A stretch of 64,000 nucleotides of DNA from Paenibacillus silviterrae (GCF_030167925.1 NZ_JASKUT010000001.1:744001-808000); one strand, 5' to 3'. Positions 42,980 to 52,487 are shown, numbered from the stretch's first letter. Made by a program: numbers and translations. The notes: generated from the sequence alone by a model not told the origin.

Positions 42980-43723
42980 TTGAATTATGGCAGGAGCGGA
43001 AATCCGGCGTTAAACGAGGATACGTTTGAAAGACAAAGGGGCTCGTCTATCGGAAGAACGATGACCATCGATGGTACAGTCAACAAAGCGTTTATTTCGC
43101 TGGCGATTTTGCTGGGGGCAGCCTTTTACACCTGGAACATGTACTTCAACGGTCACAATGTTGCTCCTTACTTGGCTGCAGGAGTAATCGGGGGATTTAT
43201 TCTCAGCTTGGTGATTATTTTCAAGCCGACGACGTCCCCGTATCTCGTGCCGGTCTATGCCGCGCTCGAGGGTTTGTTCATCGGCGGCTTATCTGCAAGA
43301 TATGAAGCTGCGTTCTCCGGCATTACGGTACAGGCGGTGCTGCTGACCTTCGGCGTGTTTATTGCCTTGCTGCTTGCTTACAAGACCCGGCTGATTAAAG
43401 CTACGGAAAACTTCAAGCTGGGTGTCGTAGCAGCGACAGGCGGCATTGCTTTGGTGTATTTGATCAACATCGTACTCAGCTTCTTCGGTATGCAGGTGCC
43501 CTATTTGCACGATACGGGGGCGATTGGCATCGGGATCTCCTTAGTCATTGTTGTCATTGCTGCGCTGAACCTCGTTTTGGATTTCGATTTTATCGAAAAT
43601 GGCGCCAAAAGGAATGCACCGAAGTATATGGAATGGTACGGCGCCTTCGGCTTGCTGGTTACTCTCGTGTGGCTCTACATTGAAATTCTTCGTCTGCTGT
43701 CCAAGCTGCGGAGCCGCGACTAA
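42980..43723 (+). CDS. Bax inhibitor-1/YccA (TMBIM) family membrane protein
   Basis: 247 residues with seven predicted membrane helices. The family pattern ends with a membrane segment carrying NLVLDFDFIENGA (about 195-207), which includes the paired Asp residues of the pH-sensitive di-aspartyl site of bacterial TMBIM proteins such as YetJ. YetJ leaks calcium ions. This protein belongs to the larger Bax1-I group. TTG 42980 follows AGAGGTGG. Confidence 0.9.
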   Translation: MNYGRSGNPALNEDTFERQRGSSIGRTMTIDGTVNKAFISLAILLGAAFYTWNMYFNGHNVAPYLAAGVIGGFILSLVIIFKPTTSPYLVPVYAALEGLFIGGLSARYEAAFSGITVQAVLLTFGVFIALLLAYKTRLIKATENFKLGVVAATGGIALVYLINIVLSFFGMQVPYLHDTGAIGIGISLVIVVIAALNLVLDFDFIENGAKRNAPKYMEWYGAFGLLVTLVWLYIEILRLLSKLRSRD

Positions 43724-43744
43724 GCCGGGGGGAGGAAATAATCG

Positions 43745-44050
43745 ATGTTCGAGCACTTGGTTTCATTTAAATTTAACGGCAGCTATACGCCGGAGCTTGA
43801 GGCAAGGCTGATTGATAAGCTGCATACCTTCAAGGGGAGCATCCCGGGGATAGTGGAGCTTACGGCAGGAGTGAACGTGACGGAAGAAACGGAAAATAGG
43901 CATGGCTATAGTCTCGGCTTGCGGGTGACCTTCGAGGACCGGGAAGCGCTCCGGCAATACGGTCCGCACCCGGTTCACCAACAATTCGTGCGGATGCTCG
44001 ACGGCTACCTCGATAGCGTGGTTGTAGTAGATTATCCGATTCACCGGTAG
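43745..44050 (+). CDS. Dabb family (stress-responsive alpha/beta-barrel) protein
   Basis: 101 residues, one ferredoxin-like Dabb domain: starts FEHLVSFKF, with PGIVELTAGVN and HPVHQQFV segments that fit the family. Dabb proteins form dimeric barrels; most bacterial ones have unknown function. Good GGGGGGAGG ribosome site; 21 bases behind the TMBIM gene, so probably cotranscribed. A strong terminator follows. Confidence 0.85.
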   Translation: MFEHLVSFKFNGSYTPELEARLIDKLHTFKGSIPGIVELTAGVNVTEETENRHGYSLGLRVTFEDREALRQYGPHPVHQQFVRMLDGYLDSVVVVDYPIHR

Positions 44051-44054
44051 TAGA

Positions 44055-44096
44055 AAAGCTTAGTCCGATTCGAAAGCATCGGATTAGGCTTTTTCT
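44055..44096 (+). terminator. Intrinsic terminator after the Dabb gene
   Basis: AGCTTAGTCCGAT (44057-44069) pairs with ATCGGATTAGGCT (44078-44090) and is followed by TTTTTC. Confidence 0.9.
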
Positions 44097-44106
44097 TTTG
44101 TTCAAG

Positions 44107-44132
44107 TGAGAGATTTCCAGTCGGTCATCGTC
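44107..44132 (+). promoter_or_regulatory. Possible ECF-type promoter of the second sigma operon
   Basis: TGAGAGATTT (from 44107) and CGTC (44129-44132) with 16 bases between the hexamer and CGTC. The -35 lacks the AAC core, so this is weaker than the site at 18130. Confidence 0.3.
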
Positions 44133-44162
44133 TATATATACAGAATAGGTGGTGGCACAGGA

Positions 44163-44735
44163 ATGAGGGACGAGAGGGAGCAGGATAGCGAGCTGGCCCG
44201 CCGTGTACTTGCGGGTGACAAGCAAGCGTATGCCTTCCTGGTAAATAAGTACAAGAACAAGATCTATAATGTGATCCGGGGAATGGGAGTAAGCTTGCAG
44301 GATGCGCAGGATCTGACACAAGAAACCTTTCTAAGAGCTTACCGCAAATTGGCTGCCCGGCAGGAGGAACGGAGCTTTGCTGCCTGGATTTATTCCATAG
44401 CGACAAACCTGGTGAAGGATGAGTGGAAAAAGCGAAGAATGGAGCTTACCGAGCTGGACTCGCAGCTGCCTTCAGGTGAAAAGGGTCCGGAGGAAACGCT
44501 TCTTCTGGAAGAGAGAAAGAGGGAGCTTCTAGTGTATTTGGAGCAATTGCCCCGGGGCTACAGGGAGGCATTGCTGCTTAGATATACCGGCGATTTAAGC
44601 TATGAGGAAATAGGGGACTTGCTTGGCATTCCAACCAGCAAGGTACAAAATGATCTGTATCGTGCAAAGCAAAGGCTTAAGCAGGTAATGACGGAGAAGG
44701 AGGTAGCGGTGAATGAATTGTTGGACACGAGATGA
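44163..44735 (+). CDS. ECF-subfamily RNA polymerase sigma factor
   Basis: 190 residues. Region 2 has DAQDLTQETFLRAYRKL and FAAWIYSIATNLVKDEWKKR (about 45-88); region 4 has LPRGYREALLLRYTGDLSYEEIG and IPTSKVQNDLYRAKQRL (about 130-175). ATG 44163 is used; the frame is open to 44106. The downstream anti-sigma gene overlaps its 3' end by 23 bases, so the two should be translated together in fixed ratio. Not closely like the first ECF factor of the window. Confidence 0.9.
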   Translation: MRDEREQDSELARRVLAGDKQAYAFLVNKYKNKIYNVIRGMGVSLQDAQDLTQETFLRAYRKLAARQEERSFAAWIYSIATNLVKDEWKKRRMELTELDSQLPSGEKGPEETLLLEERKRELLVYLEQLPRGYREALLLRYTGDLSYEEIGDLLGIPTSKVQNDLYRAKQRLKQVMTEKEVAVNELLDTR

Positions 44736-46302
44736 AATGGATCGCTGCCTTGCCTCAAGCACTTCCGTGAAAAGAAAAGAACTGGAGCTGCATAGAGCCG
44801 TTTGTGCCTGCTGCCAAAAGCTGTTTGAGGACGTTTTGCAGGAGCAGATGTTTTATTCCGAGTCATTGTTTCGTGATGAGCTGCCGGAGGATTTTACGCA
44901 GCGGGTAATGGCATCCTTGAAGGATGCGGAAATCGAACCGGTGAAGGCGGAATCGGCTGTCGTTCGAACTTCCAGAGCCCGTTATTCGCGAATCGCCGCC
45001 GGGGTGCTGGTTCTTACGATCATGGCTGCGCTGGCTTTGAATGGGCCCACCGTAGCTGAGATGGTCCGCTCGTTATTTAGCCGTGATAACGTTGATATCG
45101 GGCTTTTACGGGCACAGGAGCTGGGGATCGTGCACAACCCGGAAATTAAGGTGAAGGATCAAGGATATACACTCAAAATTGAGGAGGCTGTGGCGGACCC
45201 GACTAGGGTAGTAATGGCGCTGCAGCTGTTTGGACCGGACGGCCGTCATGATGACGACCGACTGACGATGGCTCCGGGAAATCAGATTCAAATTAAAGAT
45301 GAACAGGGTCGTATGCTAGGGCAAATGTACGACATGGGGCTAACAGGCGATTTTTACTATATGGTCGCTTTCTTTCCGGAGCCGATTCAAGCGGACAAAA
45401 TCTATGTGGAAGGCACGATCCGCCAGCTTGGCAACGAGATACAGAGGCTGCCTGTCGTGGAGGGGCAGTGGAATTTCAGGTTCGCTATGGATTTACGCGA
45501 GGCCAAGGCCCAAACGGTGGTTATTCCGTTGCAGGGTGAGCTCACGGCAAAAGAAGGAATGACAGTTCGGCTGAAGCAGCTGACCCGCATGGTGCAGGGT
45601 GTGCGGTTCGAGCTGGAAACGGAGCTTAGCAGCGAAGCAATCGTTCGCTCGCCGGGTGACCTGTGGAAGGATCAGGAGCTAAGCTTTCATTTCGAAGATG
45701 AATCGGGGGAAGAAATCCATAGCGTGAACAGCAGAATGATGCCCCATAAAGACAGCCTGATGAGCTATCAAAAGCTGCCGGGAGAGAAGCCAGGCGTGAT
45801 GCGTCACAGCTATACCTTCAAGTACTTGCCGGAGGAAAGTCCCTACCGGTTTGTGTGGGACGGGTTTACCGTTGCTCAGACCGACGGTACAGCGGTGGAG
45901 CTAGTCACGAATCAGCTGGCGCAGCAGCCTGTGACGTTCCGGGCGGAAGGGGATGAGCTGACCATCAGGAGATTCACCTTGGAGCCGAGTCCTGATCCTC
46001 GGATCGATAAGGAAGAAGCGGCGCTGCATGTGGAAGGGACGTTTATGAACGAGCGTCTGACGGAAGGCTGGAGCCTGAAGACGGCAGATGGACGAAAGTT
46101 CAGGGTGGACGGCAGAGGGGCAATCAGCGGAGAGAATGGGCGATTCGTACTTAGCGGCGCTAGTGCGGATCCTTCCGTGTTATTCCAGTTCCGAATGCAG
46201 GAATTGACGGAGCTCCCTGATCGGGTGACGCTTGTACGGGAGGTAGTAAATAAATTTTATCCAATCGTTGAAAGGTCCGTGGATGTAATAGAGAAGCGGT
46301 AA
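44713..46302 (+). CDS. Anti-sigma factor, DUF4179-type, with large extracellular region
   Basis: 529 residues. The N-terminal zinc motif is H-RAV-C-AC (HxxxCxxC, about residues 27-34). A membrane helix lies at about 95-112 (IAAGVLVLTIMAALAL). The long outside part has a DUF4179-like domain (about 130-260; VDIGLLRAQELGIVHNPEIKV and following) and more strand-rich sequence to the end. It should hold the ECF factor encoded just upstream. ATG 44713 has AAGGAGG 9 bases before it, inside the sigma gene. Confidence 0.85.
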   Translation: MNCWTRDEMDRCLASSTSVKRKELELHRAVCACCQKLFEDVLQEQMFYSESLFRDELPEDFTQRVMASLKDAEIEPVKAESAVVRTSRARYSRIAAGVLVLTIMAALALNGPTVAEMVRSLFSRDNVDIGLLRAQELGIVHNPEIKVKDQGYTLKIEEAVADPTRVVMALQLFGPDGRHDDDRLTMAPGNQIQIKDEQGRMLGQMYDMGLTGDFYYMVAFFPEPIQADKIYVEGTIRQLGNEIQRLPVVEGQWNFRFAMDLREAKAQTVVIPLQGELTAKEGMTVRLKQLTRMVQGVRFELETELSSEAIVRSPGDLWKDQELSFHFEDESGEEIHSVNSRMMPHKDSLMSYQKLPGEKPGVMRHSYTFKYLPEESPYRFVWDGFTVAQTDGTAVELVTNQLAQQPVTFRAEGDELTIRRFTLEPSPDPRIDKEEAALHVEGTFMNERLTEGWSLKTADGRKFRVDGRGAISGENGRFVLSGASADPSVLFQFRMQELTELPDRVTLVREVVNKFYPIVERSVDVIEKR

Positions 46303-46321
46303 CGCTTGTTTTTCTCATAAT

Positions 46322-46354
46322 AAAACTGACACCGGATGCCCGGTGTCAGTTTTT
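46322..46354. terminator. Bidirectional terminator between the anti-sigma gene and the ABC exporter
   Basis: AAAACTGACACCGG pairs perfectly with CCGGTGTCAGTTTT around a 4-base loop; A- and T-runs on either side serve both convergent genes. Confidence 0.92.
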
Positions 46355-46358
46355 GCAA

Positions 46359-48185
46359 TCAGCCTACTTCTAAGCTCGCTTTACCCTGTGAATGCCGGTA
46401 TAACTGCTCATAGTACCCTTGTTTATCGAGAAGCTGCCGATGCGTTCCCTCTTCTACAATACGGCCCTGACGCATCACGATAATTCGATCCGCTTGCATA
46501 ATGGTGGAAAGACGATGGGCGATGACCATCGTGGTTCGTCCTTGGGATACCACCTGAAGCGCCGATTGTACCAGCTGCTCCGTGTGTGAATCGAGATTGG
46601 CGGTAGCTTCGTCGAGGATCAGGATTTTGGGCTCGAACACGACGATTCTGGCAAAGGAGATCATCTGCCTTTCTCCGGCGGATAATCCGCTGCCGCGCTC
46701 CGATAGGCGCGTATCATAGCCATCCTTCAGCCTTTCGATCAATACGTCCGCTCCGACGAAGCGGCACGCCTCGATTACCTTTTCTCTTGAAATGTTTTCG
46801 TCAAAGAGTCTCACATTATCGATGATCGATCCTGAGAATAAGTAAGGCTCTTGCTGTACGAGCCCGATCATGCGGTGCAGAACAGCCTGGGGGATGTCCC
46901 GAATATCCGTTCCGTCCACAAGGATGCTGCCTTCCCGAACATCATAGAAGCGGCATAGCAGGCTCATTAATGAGCTTTTGCCTGCACCGGTTGTACCGAC
47001 AATGCCAACCATTTCCCCAGGGCGTATATGCAGGTCCAAATCTTCGATCACCGTGCTGTCCTCCGAATACCCGAACTGGATATGGTTGTAATCGATACGC
47101 CCCTTCACGGCGGACAAATCGATCGGGACAGGCTTCTTTGTATCCGTAATCTCAGGCTTGAGAGAAAAAATTCTCCAGAGCCGGTCCATAGAAACAATCG
47201 TGGATTGCAGGGTGTTCCACTGCTGGGTAATATTGTTGATCGGCTGGAAAAACTGGCGTATATAAGTGATAAAGGCATAAAGAACGCCAAACTCGATGCT
47301 TTTGTTAAATACGGCCAGACCGCCGACATACACCAGGAACGCTACAGCCATATTGCCGAGCAAGTCAAAGGAGCGGTTAAACAGGACATTCGTCCGGACC
47401 TCGCGAAGGTTCGCGCGGAAATACGTTTCGTTGCGCCCGGTGAAACGCTGGTTCTGTTCTTTTTCCTGGTGAAACGCTTGAATCAGATTCATCCCGGCCA
47501 AATTCTCCGCCACAAACGCGATCAGCCTGGATAAATGGGTTCGTGTAAGCTGATAGGTTTTACGAATGTAGTTGCGGAAACCGATCGCGATCCCTGCAAT
47601 AATCGGAAGAATGATCATGCTGTAAGCAGCCAGCGTAGGATCAAGATGAAACATTAATGCGATGATAAAGATCAGCGTCAGACCGTCACGAATCATGCTA
47701 AGGAACACCTGGGTAAAAAATTGGTTTAATGTCTCGGTATCGCTGGAGACGTGAGTGACGAGACTGCCGCTTTGAAAACGGTCGAAAAACGACATTTGCA
47801 GCTTGGTGATATGCTCGAACAGTTCTTTGCGAATTCGGGCGACGATGCTCTGCCCCGTATATTGCAGCAAATTGTTTTGCAAATAAGTAAAAGTGAGACC
47901 CAGCAAGGAAAGTGCAAGGTATATGCTGCAGATCACCAGCAGCATCCCCATATCGTTCTTGCCTATGGCCAAATTGTCGTCGATGGCAATCTTCACAAGA
48001 TAGGGCTGAAGCAGATCCGCCGCGATGGCCAGGAAGGTAAAGCAAAACACGGTTACAAATTTGCGGCGGTGCGGCACGATGTAGGATAACATAGCTCGAA
48101 AGGCCTGGCGGCGCTGCTCAGGGCTGACGTGATAGGACGCGTTGATTTCTTCCTCCTGCTTACCGCCGTTAGCTTCCTTCGGCAT
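46359..48185 (-). CDS. ABC exporter half-transporter, catalytically canonical partner
   Basis: 608 residues. Six-helix exporter membrane domain (about 45-330), then an ATPase domain with Walker A GTTGAGKSS, signature LSAGE (variant of LSGGQ) and Walker B LILDEATANLD with the catalytic Glu. The next gene upstream overlaps it by 17 bases and has the complementary variation, so the two form a heterodimer of the BmrCD/TM287-288/LmrCD kind. Substrate probably drugs or lipids, unproven. ATG 48185 follows GGAGGAGGGG; the frame to 48302 lies inside the partner gene and is rejected. Confidence 0.9.
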   Translation of the reverse strand: MPKEANGGKQEEEINASYHVSPEQRRQAFRAMLSYIVPHRRKFVTVFCFTFLAIAADLLQPYLVKIAIDDNLAIGKNDMGMLLVICSIYLALSLLGLTFTYLQNNLLQYTGQSIVARIRKELFEHITKLQMSFFDRFQSGSLVTHVSSDTETLNQFFTQVFLSMIRDGLTLIFIIALMFHLDPTLAAYSMIILPIIAGIAIGFRNYIRKTYQLTRTHLSRLIAFVAENLAGMNLIQAFHQEKEQNQRFTGRNETYFRANLREVRTNVLFNRSFDLLGNMAVAFLVYVGGLAVFNKSIEFGVLYAFITYIRQFFQPINNITQQWNTLQSTIVSMDRLWRIFSLKPEITDTKKPVPIDLSAVKGRIDYNHIQFGYSEDSTVIEDLDLHIRPGEMVGIVGTTGAGKSSLMSLLCRFYDVREGSILVDGTDIRDIPQAVLHRMIGLVQQEPYLFSGSIIDNVRLFDENISREKVIEACRFVGADVLIERLKDGYDTRLSERGSGLSAGERQMISFARIVVFEPKILILDEATANLDSHTEQLVQSALQVVSQGRTTMVIAHRLSTIMQADRIIVMRQGRIVEEGTHRQLLDKQGYYEQLYRHSQGKASLEVG

Positions 48186-49929
48186 ACCGTGTCCCCTCCT
48201 CCTGAATGGAATAAAGAGAGGCATACAGACCATCCTCAGCGAGCAGCTGTTGATGGGTTCCCCGTTGAACGATGCGTCCCTCATCCAATACGATAATTTC
48301 ATCGGCGTGCTTCAATGCGCTGATCCGATGAGCGATAATAATCGTTGTCTTTCCTTTTCGTCCAAGACGAATATTATCAATGATTTTTGTTTCCGTTACG
48401 GCATCCACAGCACTGACGCTATCGTCCAATATTAGTACGGGCGCGTCCTTAATAAAGCCGCGGGCAAGGGACGCTCTCTGTCTTTGTCCGCCCGACAGCG
48501 TAATCCCTCTCTCGCCGAGCTTCGTCTCGAAAGCATCGGGAAAATCAACGATGTTGTCATAAATTTGCGCGCGCCTTGCCGCTTGCTCCACATATTCAAA
48601 AGCCGTGTCCCGGTTATGAAAGGCAATATTGTCACGGATGGTGGTGCTGAACAGAAAGCCGTCCTGAGGCACGTAAGCAATATTGCACCGCAAGCTTTCC
48701 AGTGTTACGTCATGGATGTCCTTGTTACCCAGCCCTATGGTGCCCTTGGGCGGATTATGGATCCGAAGCAGCAGCTTGACGAGCGTCGTTTTGCCGCTTC
48801 CCGTTTTGCCGATGATGCCTAAGGTTTTCCCCGCAGGAACGGTGAGACTGATGTCTCGAAGCGAAGGCTTGCTTGATTCCGGATATGCAAACGTTAAACC
48901 TTCCACGCGGATAGAAACAGCCTCCGAATCCATCGGTTTAGCATAGGCTGCTTCCTCAATCTCGGGCTTCAGAGACAGCAAAGCATTGAGACGCTCCAGC
49001 GAGGCGCGCGAGCGCTGCATCGTATTGATGACGTTTCCAATTTGCTGCAGCGGGTTGACGATCATCCGCATGTATAACGTTAAAGATACGAAGTTGCCTA
49101 GAGTAATATGCTTTTGTGCGGTTAAGTATCCGCCTACGGCGAGGGAGAGAATCAGAGACAGCGCTCCCAAAAACGGCAGCAGCGCCTGAAACAGGGAGGA
49201 GATTCTCACCAGTCTAACCTGATTGTCAAGTATGCGGTCGACCGTTTGGCCGAATTTGGCTCGCATGACGGATTCTACAGCGAATTTCTTTGTTACGCGG
49301 ATGCCTCCGAATTGCTCTTCCGCCGATTCAGTCATACCGGCGAGCGCCTCCTGCACCTTCTTGGAACGGTCGCGTATTCTCGGGCCGAAGTAAACCACCG
49401 CCCAAGGAATGGCTAGCATCGGCAATATACAAATCATGATTAAATAAAGCGGAATTGAGCTTAAGATCATCATCACAATTACGGATAAAATAATAATGAC
49501 TGCATTGGTCGTGTGGTTAATCCCTTGCGAAATCGATTCTCTGACCGACGTCACATCGTTCATCACATAGCTGAGCAGCTTGCCGACACCATTTTTGGAA
49601 TAATAGCTTTCACTTAGCGTAGTGAAGTGGGCAAACAATTTTTTACGGGTAACAAATTCGAACAATCTGCCCATTCTCATCACAACGTACTGCCCGATTC
49701 CGCCCAGGATTCCATAGGTCAGACCGATGGCAAGCAGCAGCAGACTGTAATTGCGAATGGATGATGAGGTAATCCCACTTTGCTGCAAATCATCTGTGAA
49801 ATTTCCGAGCACCTTCGGGTAATAAGCTTGCGTAATATTGGCCGCCGAAATACAAAGCACGGCGAACAAGTAAAAATACCAGTGGGCCTTTAGATAATCC
49901 TTAAGTAAACGTATGTCCTTCAATGGCAT
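48169..49929 (-). CDS. ABC exporter half-transporter, degenerate-site partner
   Basis: 586 residues. Exporter membrane domain (about 1-320) and ATPase domain with Walker A GKTGSGKTT, perfect LSGGQ signature, but Walker B LILDDSVSAVD, where the catalytic Glu is Asp. This Asp together with LSAGE of the partner makes the non-hydrolytic site usual for heterodimeric exporters. Start is uncertain: ATG 49929 (AGGA five bases upstream) is preferred to ATG 49935 or TTG 49959. First gene of a two-gene minus-strand operon. Confidence 0.88.
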   Translation of the reverse strand: MPLKDIRLLKDYLKAHWYFYLFAVLCISAANITQAYYPKVLGNFTDDLQQSGITSSSIRNYSLLLLAIGLTYGILGGIGQYVVMRMGRLFEFVTRKKLFAHFTTLSESYYSKNGVGKLLSYVMNDVTSVRESISQGINHTTNAVIIILSVIVMMILSSIPLYLIMICILPMLAIPWAVVYFGPRIRDRSKKVQEALAGMTESAEEQFGGIRVTKKFAVESVMRAKFGQTVDRILDNQVRLVRISSLFQALLPFLGALSLILSLAVGGYLTAQKHITLGNFVSLTLYMRMIVNPLQQIGNVINTMQRSRASLERLNALLSLKPEIEEAAYAKPMDSEAVSIRVEGLTFAYPESSKPSLRDISLTVPAGKTLGIIGKTGSGKTTLVKLLLRIHNPPKGTIGLGNKDIHDVTLESLRCNIAYVPQDGFLFSTTIRDNIAFHNRDTAFEYVEQAARRAQIYDNIVDFPDAFETKLGERGITLSGGQRQRASLARGFIKDAPVLILDDSVSAVDAVTETKIIDNIRLGRKGKTTIIIAHRISALKHADEIIVLDEGRIVQRGTHQQLLAEDGLYASLYSIQEEGTRYAEGS

Positions 49930-50215
49930 CCACATCCTGTTTTTAGTTGAAATATCCAAATCGCCGTCTCAACCACATATTATACTTCGACCTGCTTATC
50001 ATATCATCCGGGCTCAGCCACCAATACACGGATATTTCCCCTCATTTCCCTTCATATCGCGGGTACGTCAGATTAACCTTACGAATGCTTCCGATCCCTT
50101 CCGATTCCAGCTGATTTTGAAAGGAATCAAAAATAGCTAAGAAAAGTGCAAAACACCTTATTTTTATGCAAACCGGAAACACTTCTTTTTGACAAAAAAA
50201 AGTTAGTATTGTGCA

Positions 50216-50231
50216 AAAACTCCTGAGTTTT
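50216..50231. promoter_or_regulatory. Dyad symmetry upstream of the beta-helix gene
   Basis: AAAACTC (50216-50222) and GAGTTTT (50225-50231) around CT, a possible operator. TTGACA occurs at 50189-50194 but without a convincing -10. The rest of the 49930-50321 divergent gap is AT-rich without other clear signals. Confidence 0.3.
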
Positions 50232-50321
50232 GGATATTACGATGATTTCGCATTGAGAATATGATCAGGAAAAGGTTCTTAGCTTCATCACACTGCTTAT
50301 GAGCGAATGGGAGGAACGGGA

Positions 50322-52265
50322 GTGAAGACATCGCAAGGGAATCATACATCGGGGGTTACGAATGCAACAATTATCCATGATACGATGGATATTCGAATCG
50401 GCTACCCTGCTTTCCTATACACTGGGAGCGATTACCCGGTGCTGCGAATCGAAGCGGAAGAAGCAACGGAAGTGCATATAAGATTAATTCATACCCAAAG
50501 CGCAGCCACTATTTTTAAAGAAGCAGCTTATCCTCTAGAGGCTTCCGTGGAGGCATCGATTCATTTTCCCGGCAAGGCCGTTCTGACAGGACTTTATCAG
50601 ATTGTCGTTGAGCCAGGGGATACGAGCGCATCCATCCCGTTACATACTTTCTATTTCTCCGTACAGGACTTGTCCGTTAAGGGCAGCAGTAAAGCTGCCT
50701 ACATTGACAACGGGCGTATGGTATATGTTCCGGATTATTTGGGAAACAGGCTGCCTGATTATTCCGGCTGCGGTTATATGGGCGGGGGTGTATCCCTGCC
50801 GCATGCGCCCGTCAGGATAACGCTTGAAGCGATACCTGGAGACAACACCAAACCTATTCAGGATGCCATCGATCTCGTATCGAAGTATATCCCCGATGAA
50901 CAAGGCTTCCGCGGGACGGTGCTGCTCAGCAAGGGAGTGTACGAAATCGCGGGAACGTTGGAAATCCGGGCAAGCGGTGTTGTGCTGAGAGGGGAAGGAC
51001 AAGGCGAATTAGACCGTTTATGGTATGAGCCGGAGCAAGATTACGATCCGGATCGGGTGATTGACGGTTTGCAAGGAAAGGAAGCTACCGTACTCCTTGC
51101 AACTGGCAGTGAGCGGCGCCGAATACTAAAGATAGAGGGGGATTCCTCCGGCATTCGTATCCCTAGTACCGGGCACAGCACCATTCTAGATCCATATGTT
51201 CCGGTAGGTGCAAACACCTTCCACATCGAAAACCCGGAATGGTTTGCTGTAGGAGACAGCATTATCGTGCAGCGAAGCGGCAATGCAGCTTGGATCGAAG
51301 AGATCGGTATGAATCGGATCCCTCCAAGAACGGACGGAGGGAGCATTACGCAGTGGTCGCCCTTCGAGCTCGAGTTTGAGCATGTCATTACAGCACTAGA
51401 GGGGAATCAAATCACAATTGATTCTTCTCTTGTTAATGCCATAGAGACGCGATGGGGTGGGGGGAGAGTCTATAAGTTCCAAGACCCGGGACGGATTGTT
51501 CAATCGGGGGTGGAACACTTGCGTGCCATTGCCTACTGGCGGCCGAATGCCGACGGGGTGGATGACACTAGGCATGCCGATGCATTTGTAAGCCTGGATG
51601 CAATGAAGAACGGATGGGTGCGGAATGTGACTCTCGAGCACTTTACCAGCACGAACGGGGCTATTCTCACAGGGAGGGGCTCCAAGTGGATTACGATCCA
51701 AGATTGCTCTAGCTTAATCGCTTCCAAAAGCTTTTATCACGGCAAAGGCTACGACCCGAGCGGCCGTACCTTCTATGAAACGAACATTTATGTCGGGCGC
51801 TACGGGTTTTATTTACAAGGCCAGTCCGCGTTGGTCCAGCGTTGCCTAGCCTTGAACAATCGCCATGGATTTACGCTGGGTTCCAGAGTGACGGGACCGA
51901 ATGTATTTTTAGATTGTGTCGGTGTAAACCCCCTTACATGGAGCGAACCGCATCATCGATGGTCCGTAGGCGGCTTGTATGACAATGTAAAAGACAAGAT
52001 CTCCCTCATGAACCGTTTGAATATGGGTTCTGGTCACGGCTGGGCAGGAGCTAATTACGCTGCATGGAATACGGAAGGCGTCTTGGTGGCACACCAGCCG
52101 CCGACCGCACAAAACTGGGCAATTGGGCACGTCGGGAGCAAGGATCCGGGAGGTCACCGCGGACCCGACGGATATTGGGATTCATACGGAAGCCATGTGG
52201 AGCCTCGAAGCTTAGTTTTGCAGCAATTAAGGGACCGGTTGAGACATGAAGCTTTCATAACATGA
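50322..52265 (+). CDS. Right-handed beta-helix protein, polysaccharide-lyase-like
   Basis: 647 residues. An N-terminal beta-sandwich-like part (about 20-115) is followed by PDYSGCGYMGGG, the motif that opens DUF4955-like/pectate-lyase-fold proteins, and a parallel beta-helix with regular coils such as GTLEIRASGVVLRGEGQGE and WVRNVTLEHFTSTNGAILTGRGSKWITIQDC. No signal peptide or membrane segment is visible, so a cytoplasmic or unusual export location is implied. GTG 50322 follows GGGAGG by 7 bases; ATG 50307 overlaps that site. Stands alone; substrate unknown, probably an acidic or plant polysaccharide fragment (inference). Confidence 0.65.
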   Translation: MKTSQGNHTSGVTNATIIHDTMDIRIGYPAFLYTGSDYPVLRIEAEEATEVHIRLIHTQSAATIFKEAAYPLEASVEASIHFPGKAVLTGLYQIVVEPGDTSASIPLHTFYFSVQDLSVKGSSKAAYIDNGRMVYVPDYLGNRLPDYSGCGYMGGGVSLPHAPVRITLEAIPGDNTKPIQDAIDLVSKYIPDEQGFRGTVLLSKGVYEIAGTLEIRASGVVLRGEGQGELDRLWYEPEQDYDPDRVIDGLQGKEATVLLATGSERRRILKIEGDSSGIRIPSTGHSTILDPYVPVGANTFHIENPEWFAVGDSIIVQRSGNAAWIEEIGMNRIPPRTDGGSITQWSPFELEFEHVITALEGNQITIDSSLVNAIETRWGGGRVYKFQDPGRIVQSGVEHLRAIAYWRPNADGVDDTRHADAFVSLDAMKNGWVRNVTLEHFTSTNGAILTGRGSKWITIQDCSSLIASKSFYHGKGYDPSGRTFYETNIYVGRYGFYLQGQSALVQRCLALNNRHGFTLGSRVTGPNVFLDCVGVNPLTWSEPHHRWSVGGLYDNVKDKISLMNRLNMGSGHGWAGANYAAWNTEGVLVAHQPPTAQNWAIGHVGSKDPGGHRGPDGYWDSYGSHVEPRSLVLQQLRDRLRHEAFIT

Positions 52266-52357
52266 GACGGAAAATCGGTTCAGTAGAAGGAGGGAGTACG
52301 CGATTATAGGCGATATGCGTGATATCGCAGCATTGGACTAACTGAACTTTTTATGTG

Positions 52358-52399
52358 GAATAGCCCTGGTCTTGCTCAAAGATACAGGGTTATTCTTTT
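52358..52399 (+). terminator. Intrinsic terminator after the beta-helix gene
   Basis: GAATAGCCCTG pairs with CAGGGTTATTC (one G-T) and is followed by TTTT. Confidence 0.82.
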
Positions 52400-52487
52400 A
52401 CCTTTCAACCAGAACATACCTTCGCTTTCCTTATGGAAATTTGATAGAATAGTAGAATAATAGAAAGGACGATGGAGGGGACAAACG

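Noticed and set aside
52266..52357. Small gene after the beta-helix protein
   Set aside because: An AAGGAGGG sits at about 52290, but no ATG, GTG or TTG follows at a usable distance.
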